Assembly: GCF_918797505.1 (NCBI RefSeq)
Contig: NC_092793.1
Coordinates: 372,001-436,000, forward strand
Length of the DNA: 64,000 bases
Source of the DNA: Bemisia tabaci
Lineage: Eukaryota > Arthropoda > Insecta > Hemiptera > Aleyrodidae
Direction of reading: 5' to 3'
The notes under the pieces are model-generated. The model made no database searches. It was not told where the DNA came from and saw only the letters and a program-made list of their open reading frames with translations. Numbering within the stretch: the first letter of the stretch is position 1; every line of letters starts with the position of its first letter. The position numbers were made by a program, and so were the translations under genes. Below, piece after piece: positions 63,130 through 64,000 of the stretch.

Positions 63130-63597
63130 ACACTGCCGCCCGATTTTTGTTAAATATAAATTGTTTACCCTCACCTCCCTTTACATCTGGGATTGCCTGA
63201 AATTTGCCATGTCCAGTGCTCTTATTTTGCCTTCTGACCTCCTGCCCAATCATCATTACAACAGTAGGCATAAGAACATCCCTAATAAAATCACTCAATT
63301 GAGGCGGACTGAGCAGGATGTCAAATTTTCGGCAATACAGATGTTCAACGCACTGCCCTGGAGTGTGAAGCTACACTTTTGAAATGCTGACCTAACGTCG
63401 TTCTTTATGGGGCTGCGTGCTTTCTTATTCGAAAAGCATTCTATAACCTTCAGGAACTTATTGGCTAGTATAATTTTACACTTGTACCTTGTGTATATCG
63501 CTGTATACAACTGTTCACCATGTACCGAATATGACGTGTGCCATAGCCTTGGCCAGAGGCTCAATTGTACAAAGTATAAAAGAAATAAATAAATAAG
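63130..63597 (+). pseudogene. LINE ORF2 C-terminal tail and 3' end
   Basis: Encodes KLFTLTSLYIWDCLKFAMSS, YNSRHKNIPNKITQLRRTEQ and FSAIQMFNALPWSVK, the tail after RT in many jockey/CR1-like LINEs (fibre and helix motif LFTLPSLYI-C, NTR, MFN-LP). It is followed by a short 3' UTR and an (AATA)n-like tail at 63580-63597. It is 5'-truncated and sits in the middle of the foldback element. Confidence 0.6.
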
Positions 63598-64000
63598 TTT
63601 CACTGAAGATTATATATTCATTATTTTGCATTCTTGTCAAAAACGTATACGGTTCTTAGTTTAAATTAAGTTCTGAGTGTGTAAAATTGAAAAACCCCTC
63701 AAAATGGGCCAAAAGTGGCAACAATGGACCGGAAGGCGCCTGAAAATTTATTAGAGGCCTTTTTAAAGCACAGAAACGGTAAGTACGCAAAAAAATACAA
63801 GGGTATCATCTGCTGGAAGAGTGATAATAGTCGAAAAAGTCGACGAAAATAACTTTTTTTCGATGCCGGGATTTTCGGTTTGAGGCGTTGCTGCACCTTT
63901 GCATGGGCTCCGTTCAGTGAAATATTTGGCATAGTCTACCTAGGACTGGTACTTTAAAAGTATGAGACACTCGGCAAAATCCAGGTGGGGTCGGAAAAGG

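Larger units (their letters stand above)
60500..64000. mobile_element. Foldback element running off the right edge
   Basis: The left arm (from about 60820) CCTTTTCCGGCCCCACCTGG pairs with CCAGGTGGGGTCGGAAAAGG at the window's last bases. Pairing continues inward (AAGGTGCAGCAGCGCCTCAA with TTGAGGCGTTGCTGCACCTT; AGAACCGTATACGTTTTTGA with the inverse near 63645) to about 61230/63595. The outer end of the right arm is outside the window. The interior has a second inverted repeat (61507-61625 with 62024-62150), a hairpin and a LINE tail. Confidence 0.8.

Noticed and set aside
58142..64000. Missing 5' exons of CSN2
   Set aside because: No sequence resembling the acidic N-terminus or the first helical repeats is visible on the minus strand; they probably lie right of the window.

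Overview
The window reads as nuclear DNA of an animal, almost certainly an insect and plausibly a hemipteran. The only conserved host gene I recognise is CSN2 (COP9 signalosome subunit 2, COPS2/alien). Five of its exons lie on the minus strand (58016-58141, 33858-34025, 24935-25109, 21158-21296, 12414-12604) with GT/AG borders and matching phases. The introns between them are about 24.0, 8.7, 3.6 and 8.6 kb. The first exons would lie beyond the right edge and the last beyond the left edge. Everything else sits inside CSN2 introns and is overwhelmingly transposon-derived. I saw no tRNA, rRNA, CRISPR or prokaryote-like operon.

Region by region. 1-8713: a decayed BEL/Pao LTR retrotransposon (LTRs 620-783 and 8074-8230, TSD CTAGA, minus strand) inside a pair of about 350-bp inverted repeats, with a 5'-truncated jockey-like LINE inserted in its pol (14-bp TSD). 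8714-16350: small inverted-repeat elements, a 1.3-kb near-perfect foldback (10361-11669), one CSN2 exon and a broken Penelope-like element with a GIY-YIG endonuclease. 16350-29540: two 2.2-kb inverted arms that enclose two CSN2 exons, more foldbacks and MITEs, a cluster of about 28-bp palindromic motifs and a short (TTAGG)n tract. 29540-34025: unrecognised sequence, two tandem repeats and one CSN2 exon. 34428-43161: a 0.8-kb foldback next to a 7.9-kb foldback, which contains MITEs, a decayed gene of an arthropod repeat-borne family and a THAP-domain exon.

43600-57163 is the most striking part. Three elements of a Dong/R4-type non-LTR retrotransposon (RT plus C-terminal CCHC and restriction-like endonuclease) lie head to tail on the minus strand, and every junction is a (TTA)n/(TAA)n tract. 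Copy A is complete in length but broken. Copy B has an intact 1342-codon ORF with two tandem Myb/SANT-like N-terminal repeats. Copy C is 5'-truncated and almost identical to A. Copy A is interrupted by a 2.17-kb LINE with a 13-bp TSD, poly(A) tail and intact gag-like ORF1 but no ORF2, a layout like HeT-A or mammalian HAL1. 57164-64000 holds an orphan exon-like ORF, the right-most CSN2 exon, an RTE-like LINE lacking its 3' half, and a foldback that runs off the right edge.

The retroelements supply complementary parts: B encodes RT and endonuclease, while the ORF1-only LINE would need an ORF2 from elsewhere. CSN2 would have to splice across the whole load. Many identifications of protein families come from recognising motifs, not from database searches; borders of inverted repeats are approximate to about 10-20 bp unless a TSD or exact end is given.
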